DNA from: JANOBJ01 sp031411575
GTDB taxonomy: Bacteria; Pseudomonadota; Gammaproteobacteria; Burkholderiales; Burkholderiaceae_C
Assembly (NCBI GenBank): GCA_031411575.1
Contig: JANOBJ010000086.1
Span: 1-18,408, forward strand
Reading direction: 5' to 3'
Length of the DNA stretch: 18,408 nucleotides
Shown: positions 1-6,843 of the stretch, one piece after another
Layout of the letters: each line of letters starts with the position of its first letter
Numbering within the stretch: the stretch's first letter is position 1
Notes under the pieces: generated by a model
What the model was told of the DNA's origin: nothing
Seen by the model: the letters and a program-made list of their open reading frames with translations, nothing else
The model's database searches: none
Made by a program: the position numbers and the translations under genes

Positions 1-486
1 CCAGCGCGCGTCCAGCGCGAGCATGGCCGCGTTGTACGCCCCGGCGCTGTGGCCCATCAGGAATACCCGCTTCGGGTCGCCGCCGAGTTCAGGCAAGCGG
101 TCGAAGACCCACCGCGTGGCCAGCGCGCAGTCTTCCAGGAATGCCGGGTAGCGAACTTGCGGGCTGAGCCGGTAGTCGGCCACCACCACCAGCACACCAT
201 TGGAGGCCAAGGCCTCTCCGACGAAGCGGTAGTCGGCCCGGTCGCCGCGCGTCCAGCTGCCGCCGTAGAAAAACACCACCACCGGCCAGGGGCCGTCGCC
301 CGTGGCCGGCCGGTAGATGTCGAGTTGCTGGCGCGGGTCCGGGCCGTAGGCCTGATCGGGCCGCGCGCGGTAGGTGTCGGTGGGCACCAAGGCGTGCAAC
401 AGGCTTGAGGCCGAGCAGCCGCTCAAGCTGAGTAACGCCGCACCGGCCATCCAGGCGCGGCGGCCCGCAGGACAAAATGGTGTCAT
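1..486 (-). CDS. Alpha/beta hydrolase (carboxylesterase-like) lipoprotein, 3' part missing
   Basis: Partial gene: 162 codons run from an ATG at 486-484 off the left edge. Residues 11-24 form a short hydrophobic segment ending in a lipobox-like LSGC (Cys24), so the mature enzyme is probably a periplasm-facing lipoprotein. Residues 68-78 (PVVVFFYGGSW) match the oxyanion-hole strand of HSL/carboxylesterase-type hydrolases, and GHSAG at 145-149 is the nucleophile elbow with Ser147. The Asp and His of the triad would lie beyond the edge. The most likely role is hydrolysis of a small ester; the substrate cannot be told. It lies 61 nt downstream of pyk on the same strand, without a clear ribosome binding site, so it may be the last gene of that transcript. 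Family is confident, function is not. Confidence 0.85.
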   Translation of the reverse strand, partial: MTPFCPAGRRAWMAGAALLSLSGCSASSLLHALVPTDTYRARPDQAYGPDPRQQLDIYRPATGDGPWPVVVFFYGGSWTRGDRADYRFVGEALASNGVLVVVADYRLSPQVRYPAFLEDCALATRWVFDRLPELGGDPKRVFLMGHSAGAYNAAMLALDARW

Positions 487-547
487 GGCTGGGTTACGTC
501 GCTGGTCCGGGTTTGGATTCACCGCGGCGCGTCCCCCATCCGTCCAT

Positions 548-1993
548 TCACGCCACCTTGCAGATCTTAAGCATGTTGGTGCCCCCCGGTGCGCCCATCG
601 GCTCGCCGCAGGTGATGGCATAGACATCGCCGCTTTTGACGATGCCGCGCTTTTTGAGGTCGCTTTCGGCCTGGGCGAGCGCGGTGTCGCGGTCGGCGCT
701 GGTGTCCATCAGCAGCGGGCGCACGTTGCGGTACAGCGCCATCTTGCGCTGGGTCGAAATGCGCGGCGTCAACGCATAGATTGGCACGTGGATGCGGTGA
801 CGGCTCATCCACAGGGGCGTCGAGCCGCTGTCGGTCATGGCGACGATGGCCTTGGCGCCCAGGTGGTGCGCCGTGAACAGCGCGCCCATGGCGATCGACT
901 GGTCGATGCGGTCGAAGGTCTGCCCGGTGAAATCAGCGTCAAGCTTCACGTCTTCGGCGGCTTCCGCAGCCTCGCAGATGCGGCTCATTTCCTGCACGGT
1001 CTCCAGCGGGTACTTGCCGCTGGCCGTCTCGGCGGAGAGCATCACGGCGTCGGTGCCATCCAGCACCGCGTTGGCCACGTCGCTGACCTCGGCGCGGGTC
1101 GGCACCGGGTTGGTGATCATGCTTTCCATCATCTGGGTGGCGGTGATCACCACCTTGTCCATCGCGCGCGCCATTCGGATCATGCGTTTTTGCAGGGCCG
1201 GCACGGCGGCGTTGCCCACCTCTACCGCCAGGTCGCCGCGCGCCACCATGATGCCGTCGCTGGCGCGCAGGATCGCTTCGAGCTGCGGAATCGCCTCGGC
1301 ACGCTCGATCTTGGCGATCAGCCCCGGCTTGTGCTTGTACTCGGCCGCTGCCACGTTGCACAGTTGGCGCGCCATTTCCATGTCGGTCGCGGTCTTGGGA
1401 AAGCTCACCGCCACGTAGTCGGCCTGAAAGCTCATGGCGGTGCGGATGTCTTCCATGTCCTTGGCGGTGAGCGCCGGCGCCGTCAGGCCGCCGCCCTGCT
1501 TGTTGATGCCCTTGTTGTTGGACAGCTCGCCGCCCAGCTTGACGGTGGTGAACACCGCCTCGCCCTTGACGGAATCGACCGTCAGCACGATCAGGCCGTC
1601 GTTCAGCAGCAGCAGGTCGCCAGCTTTCACGTCGCGCGGCAGATCCTTGTAGTCCAGGCCGACGGCGCCCACGTCGCCCGGTTCGGTGCGTGCGGCGTCC
1701 AGCACGAACTTGGCGCCCGGCTCCAGCCAGACCTTGCCTTCGACGAACTTGCCGACGCGGATCTTCGGGCCCTGCAGGTCGGCCATGATGGCCACCTCGC
1801 GGCCGGTACGGCGCGCTGCCTCGCGCACCATGGCCGCACGGTCAATGTGGTCCTGCGCCTTGCCGTGGCTGAAATTGAGCCGCACCACGCTGACCTTGGC
1901 GTTGATCATCTGCTCCAGCAGCTCGATGGTGTTGGATGCGGGGCCAAGCGTTGCCACGATCTTGGTGGCGTGGCGGGGAATGCGTGTCTCCAT
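548..1993 (-). CDS. pyk: Pyruvate kinase
   Basis: 481 residues, normal length for bacterial pyruvate kinase, which converts phosphoenolpyruvate and ADP to pyruvate and ATP in the cytoplasm. Recognisable family motifs in order: KIVATLGPAS near residue 11, NFSHG near 40, DLQGPKIR near 72, IAKIERAEAI (the signature with the catalytic Lys and metal-binding Glu) in the middle, ASDGIMVARGDLAVE, TATQMMESM, and DGTDAVMLSAETASGKYP. The C-terminal allosteric-type domain is complete and ends KICKVA. The ATG is supported by an AGGAG ribosome binding site six bases upstream. It follows pgk on the same strand with a 124-bp gap, long enough for its own promoter, though I see no convincing one. No irregularity seen. 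Confidence 0.97.
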   Translation of the reverse strand: METRIPRHATKIVATLGPASNTIELLEQMINAKVSVVRLNFSHGKAQDHIDRAAMVREAARRTGREVAIMADLQGPKIRVGKFVEGKVWLEPGAKFVLDAARTEPGDVGAVGLDYKDLPRDVKAGDLLLLNDGLIVLTVDSVKGEAVFTTVKLGGELSNNKGINKQGGGLTAPALTAKDMEDIRTAMSFQADYVAVSFPKTATDMEMARQLCNVAAAEYKHKPGLIAKIERAEAIPQLEAILRASDGIMVARGDLAVEVGNAAVPALQKRMIRMARAMDKVVITATQMMESMITNPVPTRAEVSDVANAVLDGTDAVMLSAETASGKYPLETVQEMSRICEAAEAAEDVKLDADFTGQTFDRIDQSIAMGALFTAHHLGAKAIVAMTDSGSTPLWMSRHRIHVPIYALTPRISTQRKMALYRNVRPLLMDTSADRDTALAQAESDLKKRGIVKSGDVYAITCGEPMGAPGGTNMLKICKVA

Positions 1994-2117
1994 GGAGGCT
2001 CCTGAAAGGTTCTTCGTCGTTGTAACGAAATTACATTGTCTCAGGGATGCGGTTACCTGTCAGTTACCAAAACGCCCGCGGCGCCCCCTATCAGCCCTTC
2101 GGCCCGGTGAAACAGTT

Positions 2118-3311
2118 TTAACCCGCCGCGCGCTTTTGCAGGATTTCGAAGGCCGGCAGCGTCTTGCCTTCCAGAACTTCGAGGAACGCGCCGCCGCCGG
2201 TCGAGATGTAGCCCATGTCTTGCTCGATGCCGTACTTGGCGATGGCGGCCAATGTGTCGCCACCGCCTGCGATGCTGAACGCGTCGGACCGGGCGATGGC
2301 CTGCGCCAGGGTGCGGGTGCCGTTTTCGAACGGCGCGAACTCGAACACGCCCACCGGGCCGTTCCAGACGATGGTGCCGGCGCGCAGCAGCTGCTCAGCC
2401 AGCCGTTTTGCGGTGTCGGGGCCGATGTCCAGGATCAGGTCGTCCTCGGCCACTTCGGTGGCTTTTTTCACCTGCGCTTTCGCGTCGGCCTTGAAGGCCT
2501 TGGCGGTGACCACGTCGGTGGGGATCGGCACCTCGGCACCGCGCGCCTTCATGGCGGCCATCACGGCCTGGGCCTGCGTCACCAGATCGGCTTCGGCCAG
2601 GCTTTTGCCAATGCTCAGACCGGCCGCCAGCATGAAGGTATTGGCGATGCCGCCGCCCACGATCAGCTGGTCCACGTTGTCGGCCAGTGCTTCCAGGATG
2701 GTCAGCTTGGACGACACCTTGCTACCGCCCACGATCGCCACCAGCGGGCGCCGGGGCTGCGCCAGTGCCTTGGTGATGGCGTCGATCTCGGCTGCCAGCA
2801 GCGGCCCCGCGCAGGCGATCGGCGCGAACTGCGCGATGCCGTAGGTGGTGCCCTCGGCGCGGTGCGCGGTGCCGAAGGCATCGTGCACGAAGATGTCGCA
2901 CAGCGCGGCGAGCTTGTGCGCCAGCGCGGGCGCATTCTTTTTCTCGCCCACATTCAGGCGGCAGTTTTCCAGCAGCACCGCCTCGCCGGGCGCCACCGTG
3001 ACGCCGTCGATCCAGTCGCTCACCAGCGGCACCTCGCGGCCCAGCAGCTCGGACAGCCGGCGCGCCACCGGCGACAGCGAATCCTCGGGCTTGAACTCGC
3101 CCTCGGTCGGCCGGCCCAGGTGCGAGGTGACCATCACCGCCGCGCCGGCGTCCAGCGCCATCCGGATGCACGGCACCGAGGCGCGGATGCGGGTGTCTTC
3201 GGTGATGGCGCCGGTGTCGTCCTGCGGCACATTGAGATCGGCACGGATGAAGACGCGCTGGCCGCGGGCCTTGCCGCTGGCGCAGAGATCGGAAAAACGG
3301 ATGACGTTCAT
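2118..3311 (-). CDS. pgk: Phosphoglycerate kinase
   Basis: 397 residues from ATG 3311-3309, the normal length for the family. A longer open frame extends upstream to 3362, but its extra 17 residues do not resemble PGK, so the internal Met (MNVIRFSDL) is chosen. The enzyme transfers the acyl phosphate of 1,3-bisphosphoglycerate to ADP in glycolysis, and works in reverse in gluconeogenesis. Motifs: RADLNVP (N-domain substrate signature) near residue 24, SHLGRP near 64, LLENCR and GEKKN near 115-125, GGSKVSSK in the hinge/nucleotide region, WNGPVGVFE, and the C-terminal GGGDT and STGGGAFLE phosphate-binding loops. No strong Shine-Dalgarno lies before the start. A family 1 repeat fills most of the gap between azlD and this gene. 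pgk followed by pyk is a common order in Burkholderiales. Confidence 0.97.
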   Translation of the reverse strand: MNVIRFSDLCASGKARGQRVFIRADLNVPQDDTGAITEDTRIRASVPCIRMALDAGAAVMVTSHLGRPTEGEFKPEDSLSPVARRLSELLGREVPLVSDWIDGVTVAPGEAVLLENCRLNVGEKKNAPALAHKLAALCDIFVHDAFGTAHRAEGTTYGIAQFAPIACAGPLLAAEIDAITKALAQPRRPLVAIVGGSKVSSKLTILEALADNVDQLIVGGGIANTFMLAAGLSIGKSLAEADLVTQAQAVMAAMKARGAEVPIPTDVVTAKAFKADAKAQVKKATEVAEDDLILDIGPDTAKRLAEQLLRAGTIVWNGPVGVFEFAPFENGTRTLAQAIARSDAFSIAGGGDTLAAIAKYGIEQDMGYISTGGGAFLEVLEGKTLPAFEILQKRAAG

Positions 3312-3368
3312 GGTGGGGCCGGCAGCAGCAAAACCCTTGATTTTAGGCGCCTGCCGGGGCAATGCTAG

Positions 3369-3449
3369 GCCCCCACGCTTGTCACTGCGTGTACTGCGCT
3401 GCCCCCCAAGGGGGAGCGTTTCGCCTTGGGGCGGCCCGGCGGCGAAACA
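3369..3449 (+). repeat. Family 1 interspersed repeat, intergenic copy
   Basis: 81-bp element between azlD and pgk, about 80% or more identical by eye to the copies at 4178-4258 and 5340-5420, in the same orientation. It begins GCCCCCACG, contains the hairpin GCCCCC-CAA-GGGGG, then a second short hairpin CGCC-TTGG-GGCG, and ends near GGCGAAACA. On the minus strand the frame used as protein in the other two copies is open here too (PPGRPKA, then GGS, then SVGA before a stop). It could form an RNA hairpin downstream of azlD, but no T-run follows, so a terminator role is only possible. Confidence 0.85.
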
Positions 3450-3473
3450 ATCCCGATCGTCCTTCGACCGGTT

Positions 3474-3812
3474 TTACCAGCCGAGGCCAATGTGCAGCGG
3501 CAAATACACCGCCATGCCCGCGACGATGGTGACGAGCACGTTGCGCCGCCAGTAGAACGATGCCGCGCCCGCGACAGCCGCAAACAGCCGCGCGTCCTGC
3601 CAGGTGGTGACGAGCTGGCCCTGCGCCATCACCACCTCGGGAATCACCACCGCCGCCAGCGCCGCGATCGGCGCGTACTGCAGGCCGCGCTGAGCCCAGT
3701 GCGGCAGGCTCCACGGCTTGCTGGAGATGAAGAAAAAGCAACGCGCCAGTACCGTCACGCACGCCAGCCCGATGATGATGGCGACGGTCCAGAGATCGGT
3801 GGCGCCGTTCAT
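3474..3812 (-). CDS. azlD: AzlD family branched-chain amino acid transport subunit
   Basis: 112 residues, small and very hydrophobic, with about four likely membrane segments: roughly residues 5-27 (LWTVAIIIGLACVTVLARCF), 44-62 (APIAALAAVVIPEVVM), 72-85, and 90-108 (VLVTIVAGMAVYLPLHI). This is the size and pattern of AzlD, the small partner of AzlC in an inner-membrane exporter of branched-chain amino acids and their analogues. The upstream frame extends to 3914, but ATG 3812-3810 has a GAGGA ribosome binding site five bases before it and begins MNGATDLW, as expected. It starts 31 nt after the azlC stop, so the two are surely co-transcribed. The specific substrate is inferred from the family only. 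Confidence 0.9.
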   Translation of the reverse strand: MNGATDLWTVAIIIGLACVTVLARCFFFISSKPWSLPHWAQRGLQYAPIAALAAVVIPEVVMAQGQLVTTWQDARLFAAVAGAASFYWRRNVLVTIVAGMAVYLPLHIGLGW

Positions 3813-3843
3813 CGTGTCCTCACGCCGTCTGCACGCGCCATGC

Positions 3844-4662
3844 TCATACCCGCTGCCCCTGCGCGGTCGGGCGAAACCGCTCCAGCCACAGGCACAGCAG
3901 CACGGCCGCCGCAATCGCCACGACGATGTTGAGCTTGAGCGGCAGCGTGTAGGCCGCCACCGCCGCCACGCCCGCCACCCCGGCCGACACGATGCGCAGC
4001 CGCGAACTGGCCAGCGAACACAGGATGCCTACCAGGCACAGGATGCCGGCAAACCCAAGCCCCCAGGTGGTGGGAATGAAGTTGGCCAGCGCCACGCCGA
4101 TCAGGCTGGCGACGACCCAGCAGCCCCAATTGACGAAGCAGTTCCCCGCCAGATACGCCTCTTGAGACTGCCGCCGGGCCCCCACGCTCGGCACTGGCGT
4201 GTCCTCGCTGCCCCCCGAGGGGGCGCGTTCCGCCTTGGGGCGGCCCGGCGGCGGAACAGCCTCTTCTTCGCCAGCTGGTTTCGGAAACCGCCGCGTGAAC
4301 AGCACATAGGTCAGATCGGCCGTCAGGTAGCCGTGGGTCAGGCGTTGCCAGCGCGGCAGGTGCATCAAATACGGGCGCAGGTGCAGGCTGAACACCACAA
4401 AACGCAGGTTCACGCAAAAACCGGTGGCCAGGACCACGGCAACCGGCGCGCCGGCGACGATCAGCGGGATGGCGGCCAGTTGCGAGCTGCCGGCGAATAC
4501 CAGCACCGTCATGAGGAGCGACTCGACCACGCTCATGCCGCTTTTGACCATTGCCACGCCGGTCATCAGCCCCCAGGCCGCGATGCCGGGTGCCTGCGGC
4601 GCCATCTCGCGCATGCCGACGGCGAATTCGGGGTGCGCCCGCAGCGCCTTGACGAAAAACAC
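3844..4662 (-). CDS. azlC: AzlC family branched-chain amino acid permease with an in-frame repeat insertion
   Basis: 272 residues from GTG 4662, four bases after the fmt stop; an ATG at 4614 is the alternative. The frame stays open upstream inside fmt, but that part does not resemble AzlC. AzlC is the large subunit of the AzlCD amino acid exporter in the inner membrane. Family features are GIAAWGLMTGVAMVKSGMS near residue 26, FAGSSQLAAIPL near 56, VNLRFVVFSLHLRPY near 84, AYLAGN near 169, and hydrophobic helices to the C-terminus. Residues about 136-162 are proline- and charge-rich (PPPGRPKAERAPSGGSE) and correspond exactly to the family 1 repeat at 4178-4258. The segment sits in a hydrophilic loop between TRRFP and QEAYLAGN, where ordinary AzlC proteins have a short linker, so function is probably kept. 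Confidence 0.9.
   Translation of the reverse strand: MFFVKALRAHPEFAVGMREMAPQAPGIAAWGLMTGVAMVKSGMSVVESLLMTVLVFAGSSQLAAIPLIVAGAPVAVVLATGFCVNLRFVVFSLHLRPYLMHLPRWQRLTHGYLTADLTYVLFTRRFPKPAGEEEAVPPPGRPKAERAPSGGSEDTPVPSVGARRQSQEAYLAGNCFVNWGCWVVASLIGVALANFIPTTWGLGFAGILCLVGILCSLASSRLRIVSAGVAGVAAVAAYTLPLKLNIVVAIAAAVLLCLWLERFRPTAQGQRV
4178..4258 (+). repeat. Family 1 interspersed repeat inside azlC
   Basis: 81 bp, 27 codons, inserted without shifting the azlC frame. It begins GCCCCCACGCTCGG, has the stem GCCCCC-CGA-GGGGGC at 4210-4224 and a second stem CCGCC-TTGG-GGCGG, and ends GGCGGAACA. Read on the minus strand it encodes the repeat peptide ending SVGA. It has the same length and orientation as the copy at 3369-3449. 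Confidence 0.92.
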
Positions 4663-4666
4663 CGTG

Positions 4667-5737
4667 TCAACCGGCCGGAACGCCCAGCCGCATGCCGGGC
4701 GCCAGCGCAAATCCGCGCAAAAAATCCGCCGCCGCCAGCCGCTTGCCGCCCGCGCGCTGCAGCTCGGTGATGCGCAGCACGCCGTCGCCGGCTGCCACCT
4801 CGATCCCCGCCTCATTTACCAGCAAAATCTGCCCGTTGTCCGCATCGGTTGGTCGTTGCGTGCTATCAATAACAGAGCGCCAGAGTTTCACCGTTTCGAC
4901 CGCACCGCCGCTCTGCACCGTGGTTTGCGCACCTGGAAACGGGTCAAACGCGCGGATGCGGCGCTCGATCTGCGCTGCCGACTGCGCCCAGTCGATCAGC
5001 GCCTCGGCCTTCTCGATCTTGTGCGCGTAAGTCACGCCCTTGACCGGCTGCGGCACGGGTTTGAGCCCGCCGCAGGCCGCCAGCTCCAGCGCCTCCACAA
5101 TCAGCCGCCCGCCCAGCGTCGCCAGCGTGTCGTGCAGGCGGGCGGTGGTATCGGTCGGCGCGATGGCGACTTTTTCCACCAGCAGCATGTCGCCGGTGTC
5201 CAGCCCGGCGTCCATCTGCATGATGGTGATGCCGGTCTCGCTGTCGCCCGCCTCGATGGCCCGGTGAATCGGCGCCGCGCCGCGCCAGCGCGGCAGCAGC
5301 GAGGCGTGGATATTGAGGCAACCGCGAACTGGCCTGTTCGCCCCCACCCTGGCCACTTCGTGTGCTTCGCTGCCCCCCGAGGGGGCGCTCGCGCCTTGGG
5401 GCGGCCCGGCGTCGCTCATGGCAGTTAGTACCCACTGCGGCAAGATCAGCCCGTAAGCGGCGACCACCATCACATCGGCCTGCGCCGCCGCAATCGCCTC
5501 GCGCGCGGCCGCCGCATCGTCCGGGTACTTGCCGTCCAGCCGCAGGCTGCGCGGCTGGGCCACCGCGATGCCGTGATCCAGCGCGAACTGCTTGACCGGC
5601 GATGCCTGCAGTTTCAGGCCTCGCCCGGCCGGACGATCCGGCTGGGTCAGGACGAGCGGGACGGTGAAGCCGGCGGCGTGCAGCCGTGTCAGGGCGACCG
5701 CCGCAAACTCAGGCGTGCCGGCAAAAATGACTCTCAA
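4667..5737 (-). CDS. fmt: Methionyl-tRNA formyltransferase with repeat-derived insertions
   Basis: 356 residues, versus roughly 310-320 for typical Fmt. It formylates Met-tRNA(fMet) with 10-formyl-tetrahydrofolate for translation initiation. The start is TTG at 5737-5735, giving the standard MRVIFAGTPEFA; a GGGAA lies about nine bases upstream and no better start is in reach. The formyltransferase domain has the catalytic set Asn142, His144 (NIHASLLPRWRGAAPI) and Asp180 (MDAGLDTGDM); the C-terminal domain includes RAFDPFPGA and ITELQRAGGKRL. Residues about 106-133 (SDAGPPQGASAPSGGSE onward) equal a family 1 repeat, placed between ILPQWVL and the catalytic strand. Residues about 287-303 (SVIDSTQRPTDADNG) coincide with a diverged family 2 repeat. 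It belongs with def upstream, and azlC follows directly. Confidence 0.96.
   Translation of the reverse strand: MRVIFAGTPEFAAVALTRLHAAGFTVPLVLTQPDRPAGRGLKLQASPVKQFALDHGIAVAQPRSLRLDGKYPDDAAAAREAIAAAQADVMVVAAYGLILPQWVLTAMSDAGPPQGASAPSGGSEAHEVARVGANRPVRGCLNIHASLLPRWRGAAPIHRAIEAGDSETGITIMQMDAGLDTGDMLLVEKVAIAPTDTTARLHDTLATLGGRLIVEALELAACGGLKPVPQPVKGVTYAHKIEKAEALIDWAQSAAQIERRIRAFDPFPGAQTTVQSGGAVETVKLWRSVIDSTQRPTDADNGQILLVNEAGIEVAAGDGVLRITELQRAGGKRLAAADFLRGFALAPGMRLGVPAG
4830..4878 (-). repeat. Family 2 interspersed repeat inside fmt (diverged copy)
   Basis: Read on the minus strand it starts with the 17-bp imperfect palindrome GCTCTGTTATTGATAGC (4878-4862) and continues ACGCAACGACC, then GCGGACAACGGGCA. 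It aligns without gaps to the dprA copy at 9281-9335 (TAGCA, AA-GACCA, GC-GACAAC-GGCA). It is the most diverged of the five copies. Confidence 0.7.
5340..5420 (+). repeat. Family 1 interspersed repeat inside fmt
   Basis: The core at 5340-5414 matches the other two copies: GCCCCCAC start, stem GCCCCC-CGA-GGGGGC, then GCGCCTTGGGGCGGCCCGGCG. It lies in frame within fmt and encodes, on the minus strand, APSGGSE and VGA in the same reading frame as the azlC copy. The exact right border is uncertain by several bases. Confidence 0.9.
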
Positions 5738-5840
5738 GCGCGCGCTTTCCCGACTGCGCGGCGGGCAGCGGCGGGCGACAACCGCCTCGCGCCAGCCGCG
5801 GTGGGCCAGCCCGGCCGTGCTTCAGGAGTCTGGGCGCGCC

Positions 5841-6209
5841 TCATTCGCGCGGCTCGCCCAGGTAGATCTGCGAGTTGTCCATCTTCACCACGCGCCCGGC
5901 GGGGTTGACGTAGCCGTAGCAGCCCCACAGCACGCCGGCGTTGATGAACGGGTACTCCCAGATGGCGCCATCGAAGTTGCGCACCGTCATGCGTTTGCCG
6001 GGAATGCCCCATCGCTGCAGCAGCGCGTCGCCGGTCAGCGGCTGGCCCTGATCAAGCTGCGCGGCCTGCTGCTCACAGGCCTTCACGCCGGTGGTTTGCA
6101 GTGGGGTAGGCGTACCACAGGCGGCCAATCCGGTTGCTATAATTATTATAGCAAACAATGACCAGCCGGCGCGCACAAATGGCCTGAATGGCTTGAAAAC
6201 TGGGTTCAT
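5841..6209 (-). CDS. Small exported lipoprotein of unknown function
   Basis: 122 residues from ATG 6209-6207, supported by AGAGG about five bases upstream; the frame is open for ten more codons without a ribosome site. The N-terminus is basic (KPFRPFVR), then WSLFAIIIIATGLAAC gives a signal peptide with lipobox LAAC and Cys31 as the lipidated residue. The mature part of about 90 residues has RWGIPGKRMTVRNFDGAIWEYPF and GYVNPAGRVVKM, a glycine-plus-aromatic pattern somewhat like small SmpA/BamE-type outer-membrane lipoproteins; that is a guess from pattern only. It lies between def (35 nt upstream) and fmt (103 nt downstream). Residues about 11-25, including the hydrophobic core of the signal peptide, are encoded by the family 2 repeat at 6136-6180. 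Confidence 0.82.
   Translation of the reverse strand: MNPVFKPFRPFVRAGWSLFAIIIIATGLAACGTPTPLQTTGVKACEQQAAQLDQGQPLTGDALLQRWGIPGKRMTVRNFDGAIWEYPFINAGVLWGCYGYVNPAGRVVKMDNSQIYLGEPRE
6134..6154. promoter_or_regulatory. Candidate bidirectional extended -10 promoter in a repeat
   Basis: The palindrome extends to 21 bp, so both strands carry TTGCTATAAT, which contains the extended -10 consensus TGnTATAAT exactly. No good -35 box is seen on either strand, which extended -10 promoters can do without. On the minus strand it would transcribe the rest of the lipoprotein gene and fmt. Sequence match only. Confidence 0.35.
6136..6180 (+). repeat. Family 2 interspersed repeat inside the lipoprotein signal peptide
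   Basis: The 17-bp arm GCTATAATTATTATAGC (6136-6152) is a perfect palindrome around one T, followed by AAACAATGACCAG and, after a 9-base deletion relative to the 9281 copy, GCACAAATG. The gene reads it on the opposite strand as SLFAIIIIAT. Confidence 0.88.
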
Positions 6210-6244
6210 GGGCACCTCTGTCGTGAAAGCCGCCGCCAACGCCG

Positions 6245-6754
6245 TCAGACGCGGGCTTCGCGTGCAGCTTTGAGCATCTTGGTCTTGATGCGGTTCCTTT
6301 TCAAGGGCGACAGATATTCCACGAAGACTTTACCGAGCAGGTGGTCCATCTCGTGCTGGATGCAGACCGCCAGCAGGCCGTCGGCGTCGATCGTGCGGGC
6401 GTTGCCGTCGCGGTCCAGCGCGCGCACTTTGACCGACATCGGGCGCTCCACGCCGTCATAGATGCCCGGCACCGACAGGCAGCCCTCGTCGTTGCGCTTT
6501 TTCTCGGGGCTGGCCCACAGGATCTCGGGATTGACCAGCACCAGCGGCTCGTCACGCTCCTCGGACACGTCGATCACCACCAGCCGCTCGTGCACGTCCA
6601 CCTGGGTGGCCGCCAGGCCAATGCCGTTGGCGTCGTACATGGTTTCGAGCATGTCGGCGATCAGGGTCTGGATGCGCGCGTCGACCTCGCGCACCGGTTT
6701 GGCCACGGTGTGCAGGCGCGGGTCGGGGTAACAAAGAATCGGTAACAGGGCCAT
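6245..6754 (-). CDS. def: Peptide deformylase
   Basis: 169 residues, standard length. It is a cytoplasmic metalloenzyme removing the N-formyl group from nascent proteins, the reverse partner of Fmt encoded two genes on. All three family motifs are intact: GIGLAATQ at residues 44-51, EGCLS at 90-94 with metal ligand Cys92, and QHEMDHLLG at 133-141 with ligands His134 and His138 and catalytic Glu135. The C-terminal helix is basic (LKRNRIKTKMLKAAREARV). ATG 6754-6752 gives the usual MALLPILCYPDPRL, but there is no clear ribosome binding site, only a T-rich stretch. It is first in the leftward def-lipoprotein-fmt-azlCD gene string and divergent from the LysM gene. Confidence 0.97.
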   Translation of the reverse strand: MALLPILCYPDPRLHTVAKPVREVDARIQTLIADMLETMYDANGIGLAATQVDVHERLVVIDVSEERDEPLVLVNPEILWASPEKKRNDEGCLSVPGIYDGVERPMSVKVRALDRDGNARTIDADGLLAVCIQHEMDHLLGKVFVEYLSPLKRNRIKTKMLKAAREARV

Positions 6755-6843
6755 GGTGACAAAAAAGATCAGTTGTCGCTATTTTCGCTAATTTGCGCCG
6801 CGCTTGCCCGCCAAAACCCAATATTCGTTGCCCAATCAAGGGC

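Noticed and set aside
374..2005. Long plus-strand open frame opposite pyk (and similar ones opposite pgk, DUF1631, secD and secDF)
   Set aside because: These are antisense frames kept open by high GC and codon bias; they are rich in His, Arg, Ala and Gly, match no family, and the minus-strand genes are unmistakable.
1994..2117. Promoter for pyk with CTGACA as -35 on the minus strand
   Set aside because: The possible -10 boxes are badly spaced or poor matches; I could not settle on one.
3312..3362. Upstream extension of pgk by 17 codons
   Set aside because: The added residues do not resemble PGK, and the internal ATG gives the standard N-terminus and length.
4663..4815. N-terminal extension of azlC overlapping the end of fmt
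   Set aside because: The translated extension is Arg/Cys/Trp-rich, unlike AzlC, and lies within the conserved C-terminus of fmt in another frame.
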